From the NCBI GenBank assembly GCA_023397905.1, contig JAEWSZ010000226.1, positions 1 through 6,044 on the forward strand: 6,044 nucleotides of DNA, in the 5' to 3' direction. The first letter of the stretch is position 1. Each line of letters starts with the position of its first letter. The DNA comes from Bacillota bacterium (GTDB taxonomy: Bacteria; Bacillota; Clostridia; Acetivibrionales; DSM-1351). Of this stretch, positions 1 through 4,937 are shown piece after piece. The notes under the pieces were generated by a model. It did no database searches. It saw only the letters and a program-made list of their open reading frames with translations, and was not told the origin of the DNA. A program made the translations under genes and the position numbers.

Positions 1-321
1 ACCATAGAAAGAAATAACCGGGTTATCGCATTTTCTTCTTTAAGAATAAGGGATGAATATATCCTGTTTACTACGGAATATGTAGAAGCGGGTTATCGCA
101 GGCAAGGGTTGTTCAAAGCCTTAACCGAGGTCCGGTTTGCTTATTGCCGTGAGCTGGACATGCCCATCCGCACCTCCACAGATTTAGAGTACATAAAAGA
201 CTACTATCTACGGCAGGGCTTTGAGGTATACCGGACCTCAAAAAAATATTGGTTTCTGATTAAGGGTCACGGCAAGGGGGTGTTGATGGATGAAACCAAA
301 CTTACTCTCACTGAGAATTGA
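1..321 (+). CDS. GNAT-family N-acetyltransferase, C-terminal part (5' end outside window)
   Basis: The frame is open from the first base to the TGA... stop codon region ending at 321 and gives 106 visible residues, so the gene begins upstream. It looks like the second half of a GNAT domain, which transfers an acetyl group from acetyl-CoA to an amine. Visible residues 20-42 form a beta strand followed by YVEAGYRRQGLFKAL, matching the acetyl-CoA pyrophosphate-binding motif A (R/Q-x-x-G-x-G/A). The later segment around visible residues 62-86 (YLRQGFEVYRTSKKYWFLI) matches the usual closing helix and strands of the fold. The TTG at 109 lies inside motif A and is not a sensible start. The end overlaps the next gene by 32 bases, which suggests translational coupling. 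The substrate cannot be told. Family call is fairly sure; partnership with the downstream gene is inference. Confidence 0.75.
   Translation, partial: TIERNNRVIAFSSLRIRDEYILFTTEYVEAGYRRQGLFKALTEVRFAYCRELDMPIRTSTDLEYIKDYYLRQGFEVYRTSKKYWFLIKGHGKGVLMDETKLTLTEN
274..282 (+). promoter_or_regulatory. Ribosome binding site of the IbrB-like gene
   Basis: AAGGGGGTG lies seven bases before the ATG at 290 and inside the end of the acetyltransferase gene. It is one mismatch from the ideal AAGGAGGTG. An in-frame TGA at 284-286 means that the ATG at 290 is the first possible start in this frame, so the start is well fixed. Confidence 0.8.
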
Positions 322-958
322 GCTGGAGCTCGAAGAACTAGTGGATAGAATCAAACAACTCATTGAGCCAATGGAACTGGAAGAAAAGATACAGGCCTTG
401 AACCATATTCGAAAACAATTGCGGGAGATTTCCCCTTTTGAAGAGCCGGTAGACCTTATACAGTGGATACCGATAGAAAAAATCTATGCCAATGATTATA
501 ACCCCAATATTGTGGCTCCGGCTGAGATGGAACTGCTCTATACCTCTATCCGTATTGATGGTTTCACCCAGCCGATTGTAGCTTATAAATTGGATGATGA
601 CCACTATGAAATCACCGATGGGTTTCACCGCAATCGCATCGGTAAAGAGCGTCTGGATATTTTGAAACGCTTATACAAACACTTGCCTCTGGTCACGATT
701 GATAAACCTCTGGATGAGCGTATCGGTTCCACCATCCGCCATAACCGCGCCAGAGGGACCCATCAAATTCGTCCCATGTCAGAGGTGGTCTTGTCTTTAT
801 CCGAGATGGGGTGGGATGATAAAAAAATTGCTGAAAACCTGGGCATGGAGCTGGATGAAATTATTCGTCTGAAGCAAATTACCGGTTTAAAGCAGGCTTT
901 TCAAAACCATGAATTCTCTAAGTCCTGGGTGGAATTTGAGCATAAATATTACAAATAA
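290..958 (+). CDS. IbrB-like ParB/Srx-fold protein
   Basis: This 222-residue protein has a ParB/sulfiredoxin-like fold and resembles, from memory of the family, IbrB-like proteins. IbrB acts with the PAPS-reductase-like IbrA to raise expression of prophage-borne genes in E. coli; the biochemical activity is not established. Residues 14-48 are a charged helical lead. Residues 58-115 form the ParB N-terminal domain (IPIEKIYANDYNPN, then ITDGFHRNR at 108-116, corresponding to the DGxHR/GERR nucleotide-site motif). Residues 149-158 (IRHNRARGTH) correspond to the second conserved box. Residues 170-193 look like a helix-turn-helix (MGWDDKKIAENLGMELDEII). It is too short and lacks the dimer domain expected of a chromosomal Spo0J/ParB. 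The start overlaps the upstream acetyltransferase. No IbrA-type gene is visible; it may lie upstream of the window. Fold is confident, IbrB-like label good, function inferred. Confidence 0.82.
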   Translation: MKPNLLSLRIELELEELVDRIKQLIEPMELEEKIQALNHIRKQLREISPFEEPVDLIQWIPIEKIYANDYNPNIVAPAEMELLYTSIRIDGFTQPIVAYKLDDDHYEITDGFHRNRIGKERLDILKRLYKHLPLVTIDKPLDERIGSTIRHNRARGTHQIRPMSEVVLSLSEMGWDDKKIAENLGMELDEIIRLKQITGLKQAFQNHEFSKSWVEFEHKYYK

Positions 959-1053
959 AACCGGGCAATGTCTAACAGGCCGTCACAAACAACCAATACC
1001 AGTATGATTTACATACGAAAATAGTTATCGTAAAGAAAGGAAAAAAGATTCCT

Positions 1054-1803
1054 ATGAAAAAAAGTGATCAATATTGGGTAAGGCTGCCGCTCCAGATGGC
1101 ATACAATGTACGTGAACTGGGCGGGCTTCCCACCAAAGACGGAAAACAAACTGCGTGGCGCAGCTTTTTGAGAGCTGATGACATTAGCCAGTTAACTGAA
1201 GAGGACATTCAATTTTTACTGGATTACGGGGTACGAACGGTTATTGACTTAAGGAGTAAGACAGAAGCAGAGCAAAAGCCGGATCGTCTAAATCTGAAAT
1301 ACGGAGTGGATCACTATCTCATTCCTTTTACTGATCTGGATATATCTCCTGAAGGACAGCTTGCATTCCTTGATACGGTGGGCTGTGTGGGAGATATGTA
1401 CTTAGACTTTTTGAAAAATAGCAAAGTAGTACAGAAACTGTTTGAAACAATCGCCACTGCCAAACTTGGGTGTATTTTATACCATTGTGCCGGCGGGAAA
1501 GACCGGACAGGTATATTAAGCTTACTGTTATTGATGCTTGCCGGCGTAGACCAACAGGATTGCGAAATTAATTACATCCCGTCTTTTATAAATTTAATGA
1601 GGACTCCCCTTTTTCGGGAAAACGCCTCCTCCATACCAGACCGTTATATGCAATTTTTAGAATCCAGGTTGGAATACATAGAACCTTCCTATCGGTATGT
1701 GGCTAGTTTTGAAGGCGGTGTTGAAGGATACCTTGCACATTGCGGTCTCCGCGATGTGCATCTTACCTTGGTCAAGGACCGTCTGCTCGCTTCTTGTTTG
1801 TGA
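1054..1803 (+). CDS. LipA-like tyrosine/dual-specificity protein phosphatase
   Basis: The 249-residue product matches the bacterial Y_phosphatase3 family, whose best-known member is Listeria LipA. These enzymes hydrolyse phosphotyrosine, and in some cases phosphoinositides, through a cysteinyl-phosphate intermediate. The catalytic P-loop is HCAGGKDRTG at residues 144-153, with nucleophile Cys145 and phosphate-binding Arg151; Lys149 and Asp150 are the residues typical of this family. The N-terminal signature NVRELGG lies at 18-24, and VIDLRSKTEAE at 63-73 is the usual second block. Length is normal and the tail GLRDVHLTLVKDRLL is the usual family ending. There is no signal peptide or membrane segment, so it should be cytosolic unless exported another way. 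AAAGAAAGGA at 1032-1041 is the likely ribosome binding site, with slightly long spacing. It lies 95 bases after the IbrB-like gene with no terminator between, so read-through is possible. Confidence 0.9.
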   Translation: MKKSDQYWVRLPLQMAYNVRELGGLPTKDGKQTAWRSFLRADDISQLTEEDIQFLLDYGVRTVIDLRSKTEAEQKPDRLNLKYGVDHYLIPFTDLDISPEGQLAFLDTVGCVGDMYLDFLKNSKVVQKLFETIATAKLGCILYHCAGGKDRTGILSLLLLMLAGVDQQDCEINYIPSFINLMRTPLFRENASSIPDRYMQFLESRLEYIEPSYRYVASFEGGVEGYLAHCGLRDVHLTLVKDRLLASCL

Positions 1804-1967
1804 TGCAATACAAAACTGTAAAATAAGGTATTTGCCCAAGGGCTTTCCAACTCCGAGCGGGTTGATTTCTTCCCTTCCCTCTCTCCTTACCATAAAGGAT
1901 GGAAATACTGAATTCATTTATTTGGAACAAAAAATGGTTAATTGAATACATAAGATATCCAAAAAAA

Positions 1968-1993
1968 TATGGTATAGCTATAATTTATGGTAT
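1968..1993 (+). repeat. Direct repeat TATGGTAT around a palindrome upstream of the cyclase
   Basis: TATGGTAT occurs at 1968-1975 and again at 1986-1993, an 18-base period. Between them is the perfect 10-base palindrome TATAGCTATA (1973-1982). The block covers the likely promoter, so it could be a regulator site, but AT-rich sequence gives such repeats by chance more easily than balanced sequence does. Confidence 0.45.
1979..1984 (+). promoter_or_regulatory. Possible -10 element for the cyclase-thioesterase unit
   Basis: TATAAT at 1979-1984 is a perfect -10 hexamer in the AT-rich region about 70 bases before the cyclase start. The segment 17 bases upstream (TATCCA, 1956-1961) is a poor -35, so if used the promoter may need an activator. 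TATTAT at 1991-1996 is an alternative -10. Confidence 0.35.
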
Positions 1994-1999
1994 TATATT

Positions 2000-2019
2000 C
2001 CACCCATGTAGCTTGGTGG
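2000..2019 (+). other. Small leader hairpin upstream of the cyclase
   Basis: CCACC (2000-2004) can pair with GGTGG (2015-2019) around a 10-base loop. It sits near the expected transcript start and about 20 bases ahead of the ribosome binding site. It has no T-run and does not resemble a riboswitch class that I recognise; it may be a 5' stabilising stem or chance. Confidence 0.3.
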
Positions 2020-2055
2020 TAATGTGAAAATTGTTGCGAGGGGAGGAAATCACAG

Positions 2056-2952
2056 ATGGAATTCGATAGCATAAACGATGCTGAGAAAAAAGTCATGATT
2101 ATGAAAAGTATCTATGACGGAATCCGGGTCATAGATCCGGAAAAGAAAAAAATCATCTACACCATGCATCCATTGCCCGCAGAGAAGAATGTTTTATGCT
2201 ACCAATTCTGGGAAACCGATGAGGTTTGCATCAACTGCATTGCCATGCGTGCGCTGAGCGAACATCAGACAGTTGTAAAACTCGTAGATAAAATCAATCG
2301 TATTTATACCGTAACCGCAGTACCTGTCCTGATTGGAAACAAGCGATTGGTGATGGAATTTATACAAGATGTAACAAACAAATTATGCATTCAGAACGGG
2401 AAGCCCTGTGATGAATCCCAAATGCTAATGCAGTCAAATGCTCATTACATTGATAACCTCCTGACCAAAGACAGTTTAACCGGCCTATATAACCGGCGCT
2501 TTATTGATGAAAGCCTACCCGTCGCTTTAGTTCGGGCCCGCACAACAAAACGGCCTCTTTCCGTTATCTATGCCGATATTGATTTTTTTAAGAGTGTGAA
2601 TGACACTTACGGGCATGTAGTGGGTGATCAGGTCCTGCAGCATGTGGCGAATCTGTTCCGGAAAAACTTGCGTATCGGGGATAACTGGGCCGCACGGTAT
2701 GGTGGTGAAGAATTCCTGATATGCCTGTCTGATACCGATTATAAGCTGGCAGTAAAAATTGCAGAGCGGCTTCGGAAATCGATTATGCAGTATAAGTTTC
2801 AAGTTGATGAAAAAGTTATTCATGTGACATGCAGCTTTGGCGTTTATACCGTTTGTGAGCAAAGTCACGACCTGACTGCGCTGGAGGTCATCACCCTTGC
2901 AGACAGAAATCTATACCGGGCAAAAGAAAATGGCAGGAATAAGGTTGTTTAA
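2056..2952 (+). CDS. Diguanylate cyclase (GGEEF) with cysteine-bearing PAS-like sensor domain
   Basis: The 298-residue protein should join two GTP molecules into cyclic di-GMP. The C-terminal GGDEF domain spans about residues 138-298. It has the entry motif DSLTGLYNRR (139-148), DIDFFKSVND (174-183) with metal-binding Asp174 and substrate-binding Asn182 and Asp191, and an intact GGEEF signature at 216-220. The ending ADRNLYRAKENGRN is typical. An RxxD sequence (206-209) is present but one residue further from GGEEF than in the canonical product-inhibition site. Residues 15-110 look like a PAS-type domain with Cys48, Cys58 and Cys61 in the arrangement C-x9-C-x2-C, plus Cys111 and Cys118. These cysteines suggest metal, haem, Fe-S or redox sensing, but this is inference. 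No membrane segment is seen, so it is cytosolic. Catalytic residues are complete, so it should be active. Confidence 0.93.
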   Translation: MEFDSINDAEKKVMIMKSIYDGIRVIDPEKKKIIYTMHPLPAEKNVLCYQFWETDEVCINCIAMRALSEHQTVVKLVDKINRIYTVTAVPVLIGNKRLVMEFIQDVTNKLCIQNGKPCDESQMLMQSNAHYIDNLLTKDSLTGLYNRRFIDESLPVALVRARTTKRPLSVIYADIDFFKSVNDTYGHVVGDQVLQHVANLFRKNLRIGDNWAARYGGEEFLICLSDTDYKLAVKIAERLRKSIMQYKFQVDEKVIHVTCSFGVYTVCEQSHDLTALEVITLADRNLYRAKENGRNKVV

Positions 2953-2983
2953 CACTGGCCTGATCGTCCGGCAGAAGGAATAC

Positions 2984-2991
2984 AGAAAGGA
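2984..2991 (+). promoter_or_regulatory. Ribosome binding site that fixes the thioesterase start
   Basis: AGAAAGGA lies ten bases before the ATG at 3002. The frame is open further upstream, into the end of the cyclase gene, where a start at 2897 would add 35 residues with no family resemblance and no comparable site. The 3002 start is therefore preferred. Confidence 0.7.
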
Positions 2992-3001
2992 ACTCCTGCT
3001 T

Positions 3002-3412
3002 ATGAAAGTAAAACCCATGTTTTTAGAAAAACAATTGAAAATAAATGCCTATGACATTGATGTAATGGGTATCGTTAGCAATATCGTGTATATCCAATGG
3101 TTTGAAGACTTACGTTATCTATTATTGGAAAAATATTGGCCTTATGAAGAGATGCTAAAAATTAACCAATCTCCGATTCTAAGCAAAACAGAGATTGAAT
3201 ACAAACATCCTCTAACGATTTTTGACAAGCCGGTGGGCGGACTCTGGGTATCCGATATGACAAAAGCGCGGTGGACAATCCATATAGAAATAACATCAAA
3301 TGATAAATTAATATGCACCGGCATACAGACGGGTTATTTCTATGATCTGATGCGAAAAAGGCCTGTTCCAATTCCCCAGGAATTATTGGATAAATATAAA
3401 AATTGGCTCTAA
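3002..3412 (+). CDS. Acyl-CoA thioesterase, 4HBT/YbgC-like hotdog fold
   Basis: The 136-residue product has the size and pattern of the 4-hydroxybenzoyl-CoA thioesterase/YbgC family, which hydrolyses acyl-CoA or related thioesters. YDIDVMGIVSNIVYIQWFEDLR (residues 17-38) aligns with the active-site loop and long helix of YbgC-like enzymes, placing the catalytic aspartate at Asp20. Residues 64-70 (EIEYKHP) and the strands to about 115 match the rest of the hotdog core, and VPIPQELLDKYKNW is a common tail. These enzymes act as dimers or tetramers in the cytosol. The chain length of the substrate cannot be read from sequence. The gene begins 49 bases after the cyclase stop with no terminator or clear promoter between, so the two are probably co-transcribed. 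The functional link between them is not evident. Confidence 0.85.
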   Translation: MKVKPMFLEKQLKINAYDIDVMGIVSNIVYIQWFEDLRYLLLEKYWPYEEMLKINQSPILSKTEIEYKHPLTIFDKPVGGLWVSDMTKARWTIHIEITSNDKLICTGIQTGYFYDLMRKRPVPIPQELLDKYKNWL

Positions 3413-3536
3413 AGTGCATGAACCAAGCCGGATATTCTAATTCTATTACAGATACTTTTTTCATTCAAAACGCTCGATATTAAAAAATAAAAAATAGAAG
3501 GTCTTTCCTACTTCCGCTATGGTATGGATCATGATG

Positions 3537-3568
3537 AAAAGAGTATGGGACTGCCACACTCTTTTTTT
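3537..3568 (+). terminator. Rho-independent terminator after the cyclase-thioesterase unit
   Basis: The arms AAAAGAGT-A-TGG (3537-3548) and CCA-C-ACTCTTTT (3554-3565) pair with one A/C mismatch around the loop GACTG, and the right arm merges into seven T residues (3562-3568). The stem and tail are those of a strong intrinsic terminator. It lies about 125 bases past the thioesterase stop. The A-run on the left gives it a weaker T-tail on the other strand, so it might also stop opposing transcription. Confidence 0.88.
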
Positions 3569-3634
3569 GTGCCCATAGATGTAATAAAACAAGTATCGCC
3601 ACGATTTCTACCAGAGCGGTTTTAACAATAAACC

Positions 3635-3653
3635 CTGTGATATGCTGTGATAT
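3635..3653 (+). repeat. Tandem CTGTGATAT repeat
   Basis: CTGTGATAT occurs at 3635-3643 and 3645-3653, a 10-base period, about one helical turn. The second copy is part of the longer repeat at 3641-3661, so this may be an extra half-site on the same face of the DNA. Confidence 0.6.
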
Positions 3654-3661
3654 CCTACTGA
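3641..3661 (+). repeat. Upstream copy of a 21-base direct repeat, candidate HxlR operator
   Basis: TATGCTGTGATATCCTACTG-A (3641-3661) matches 3722-3742 at 18 of 21 positions, with copies 81 bases apart in the same orientation. This copy lies upstream of the HxlR promoter. Autoregulation by the HxlR protein is inferred from position only. Confidence 0.6.
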
Positions 3662-3708
3662 GTTTTACGGTGTTGTTTTGCTACTAACCATTCATTTTGT
3701 GTCTATAA

Positions 3709-3737
3709 TTGAAATATATTGTATCCTGTGTTATACT
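3709..3737 (+). promoter_or_regulatory. Sigma-A-type promoter of the HxlR gene
   Basis: TTGAAA (3709-3714) and TATACT (3732-3737) are separated by an ideal 17 bases. Transcription would begin near 3744, giving a leader of about 24 bases. The -10 box is covered by the downstream 21-base repeat and by the short inverted repeat GTAT-N8-ATAC (3721-3736), so a bound protein would block polymerase. Confidence 0.8.
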
Positions 3738-3742
3738 ACTGA
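3722..3742 (+). repeat. Downstream copy of the 21-base direct repeat, over the -10 box
   Basis: TATCCTGTGTTATACTACTG-A differs from the copy at 3641-3661 at three positions only. It overlaps the -10 hexamer and reaches the expected transcript start, the usual place for a repressor site. Two such sites 81 bases apart could also be bridged by a looped complex, which is speculation. Confidence 0.6.
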
Positions 3743-3767
3743 TATATTTTAAGGAAGAACAGAGAGG

Positions 3768-4088
3768 ATGAACACAGTGAATAGTAAAATCGAACACTGT
3801 CCTATATATGCAATTCAACAAAAACTCGGAGGTAAGTATAAATTCTTAATCCTCTGGGTCCTGCAGGATGAGAGCAAACGCTTTAAGGAATTGCAGCGCT
3901 GTTTAGGGGATCTTACGCAATCAACCTTGACCAAACAATTACGAGAGTTGGAAGCCGACGGACTGGTAAAGAGATTTGTTTATCATGAAATTCCGCCGAA
4001 AGTTGAGTATTCCCTGACGGATCTCGGTAAAAGCTTTCTTCCTATTTTAGAATCGATGAAGGACTGGGGAGCAAAACATTTGTCCTGA
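3768..4088 (+). CDS. HxlR-family winged-helix transcriptional regulator
   Basis: This 106-residue protein has the normal length of the HxlR/DUF24 family, small dimeric DNA-binding proteins that include the redox sensors YodB, CatR and HypR of Bacillus. The N-terminal CPIYAIQQKLGGKYKFLILW (11-30) is the family signature; Cys11 is the conserved position used for thiol sensing in several members. Residues 38-69 form the helix-turn-helix (FKELQRCLGDLTQSTLTKQL), followed by the wing and YSLTDLGKSFLPIL at 81-94. The ATG at 3768 is served by AAGGAAG (3751-3757), ten bases away; a GTG at 3777 with AGAGAGG (3761-3767) is a possible alternative start that would remove three residues. It has its own promoter and likely represses itself through the repeats there. 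No divergent target gene lies next to it, unusual for the family, so its other targets are unknown. Confidence 0.92.
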   Translation: MNTVNSKIEHCPIYAIQQKLGGKYKFLILWVLQDESKRFKELQRCLGDLTQSTLTKQLRELEADGLVKRFVYHEIPPKVEYSLTDLGKSFLPILESMKDWGAKHLS

Positions 4089-4178
4089 TTCAGAGCATGG
4101 ATAAAACACAACGGATGGCTTCCAGCCAGAGTTGCAAAACAGCTATACTACATGGAGGAAAGGATGGTGTAAATAATT

Positions 4179-4913
4179 ATGATCACAATATTTCTGTGTG
4201 ATGATGATAAGGAAACCCTTGATCAATACGCCCAACTGCTTGAAAAGGCAGCCAGAAAAAACGATATCGAGATTACGATCTCTTCATTTAGCAGTGGAGA
4301 AGAATTACTGTTCCACCTGTCTGATTCTCCCAACCAAGCGGATATCATCTATCTGGACATCCTTATGCGGCAGATCAATGGGATGGATACCGCTAAGAAG
4401 CTCAGGGAGCTTGGATGCAAGTCGGAAATTATTTTCTTGACCACCAGTGAGGATTTTGTATACGATGCGTTTGACATTGCTGCAGTTCAGTATTTGCTTA
4501 AGGCTACAACCCATACGGATAAATTTGAACAGGTATTTCTCCGGGCTGCAACACTGGTTCAAGAAAAGGTAACGGATATGTTTATCTGTGAGTCGGGTAA
4601 TACACAAAAAGTAATTCCCATTAAGGATATTACTTATTTTGAGATTTGGAAAAGAGTTGTCACCGCTCATTGCAGAAATGAAAGCATTGAATTTTATTCG
4701 ACCATGGAGGAATTAGAGGCCCGGCTGTTAGATAAGGATTTTGTCCGCGTCCACCGCTCTTATCTGGTGAATCTTCGCTATATATCAAAGTTTCACCAAA
4801 ACAGCGCTTTTCTAAAGACTGGTGAAAATATTCCAATTGGTGTAACTTATATTAAGCATGTTAAAAAGATTTTTACTGATTATATCAGTCATACCAATGT
4901 TCATAGTATTTGA
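4179..4913 (+). CDS. LytTR-family response regulator
   Basis: The 244-residue protein joins a receiver domain (1-125) to a LytTR DNA-binding domain (about 135-238), the AgrA/VirR/LytR layout. The acidic pocket is Asp8-Asp9, the phospho-acceptor is Asp60 in IIYLDILM, Thr88 or Thr89 is the switch residue, and Lys108 is the conserved lysine. The usual proline after that lysine is replaced by Ala109. In the output domain, ITYFEIWKRVVTAHC (151-165) and FVRVHRSYLVNLRYI (188-202) are the hallmark strands. LytTR proteins bind direct repeats upstream of targets as dimers and often control bacteriocin, virulence or quorum-sensing genes. The likely ribosome binding site is GGAGGAAAGGATGG (4154-4167). 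The kinase gene follows after 24 bases, so the two form a pair; targets are not visible here. Confidence 0.94.
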   Translation: MITIFLCDDDKETLDQYAQLLEKAARKNDIEITISSFSSGEELLFHLSDSPNQADIIYLDILMRQINGMDTAKKLRELGCKSEIIFLTTSEDFVYDAFDIAAVQYLLKATTHTDKFEQVFLRAATLVQEKVTDMFICESGNTQKVIPIKDITYFEIWKRVVTAHCRNESIEFYSTMEELEARLLDKDFVRVHRSYLVNLRYISKFHQNSAFLKTGENIPIGVTYIKHVKKIFTDYISHTNVHSI

Positions 4914-4937
4914 TGACCAAAGGGGGAGAGAAAAATC

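Larger units (their letters stand above)
1804..2055 (+). other. Intergenic spacer before the diguanylate cyclase
   Basis: This stretch of 252 bases has no convincing gene on either strand. The first part contains GCCCAAGGGC (1834-1843) and TCCTT/AAGGA arms near 1889-1904, but neither has a T-run, so I call no terminator for the phosphatase gene. From about 1930 the sequence becomes very AT-rich and holds candidate promoter elements, an 8-base direct repeat and a small hairpin, listed separately. It ends in the strong ribosome binding site GAGGGGAGGAAA (2038-2049), nine bases before the cyclase ATG counted from AGG. Confidence 0.6.
3413..3767 (+). other. Intergenic spacer between thioesterase and HxlR genes
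   Basis: The 355 bases contain no convincing gene. The left part is AT-rich and ends in an intrinsic terminator; the right part holds repeated sequence and the HxlR promoter, all listed separately. A 45-codon open stretch (3491-3625) runs through the terminator but has no ribosome binding site near its only ATG and no recognised similarity. Confidence 0.7.

Noticed and set aside
19..100. Perfect 12-base direct repeat CGGGTTATCGCA at 19-30 and 89-100.
   Set aside because: The copies lie in different reading frames of the acetyltransferase gene and encode different residues, with no sign of a mobile element or site; chance is the simplest reading.
1008..1036. TTTACA at 1008-1013 as a -35 box, and TTTAC/GTAAA arms, before the phosphatase gene.
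   Set aside because: The -10 hexamer at the right distance is poor and the inverted arms are only five bases with a long loop.
1697..1945. 82-codon frame overlapping the end of the phosphatase gene.
   Set aside because: It begins inside a well-matched phosphatase gene, has no ribosome binding site and no family resemblance.
3491..3625. 45-codon open stretch running through the terminator, with an ATG at 3524.
   Set aside because: No ribosome binding site, no recognised similarity, and the same bases form a strong terminator hairpin, which explains the sequence better.
4089..4172. The frame after the HxlR stop codon stays open for 27 more codons, which could suggest stop read-through.
   Set aside because: The HxlR protein already has full family length, and the extra residues match nothing; an 84-base open run is easily chance.
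4305..4670. 121-codon minus-strand frame opposite the response regulator.
   Set aside because: It is the antisense shadow of a gene with clear receiver and LytTR motifs, and has no family resemblance of its own.
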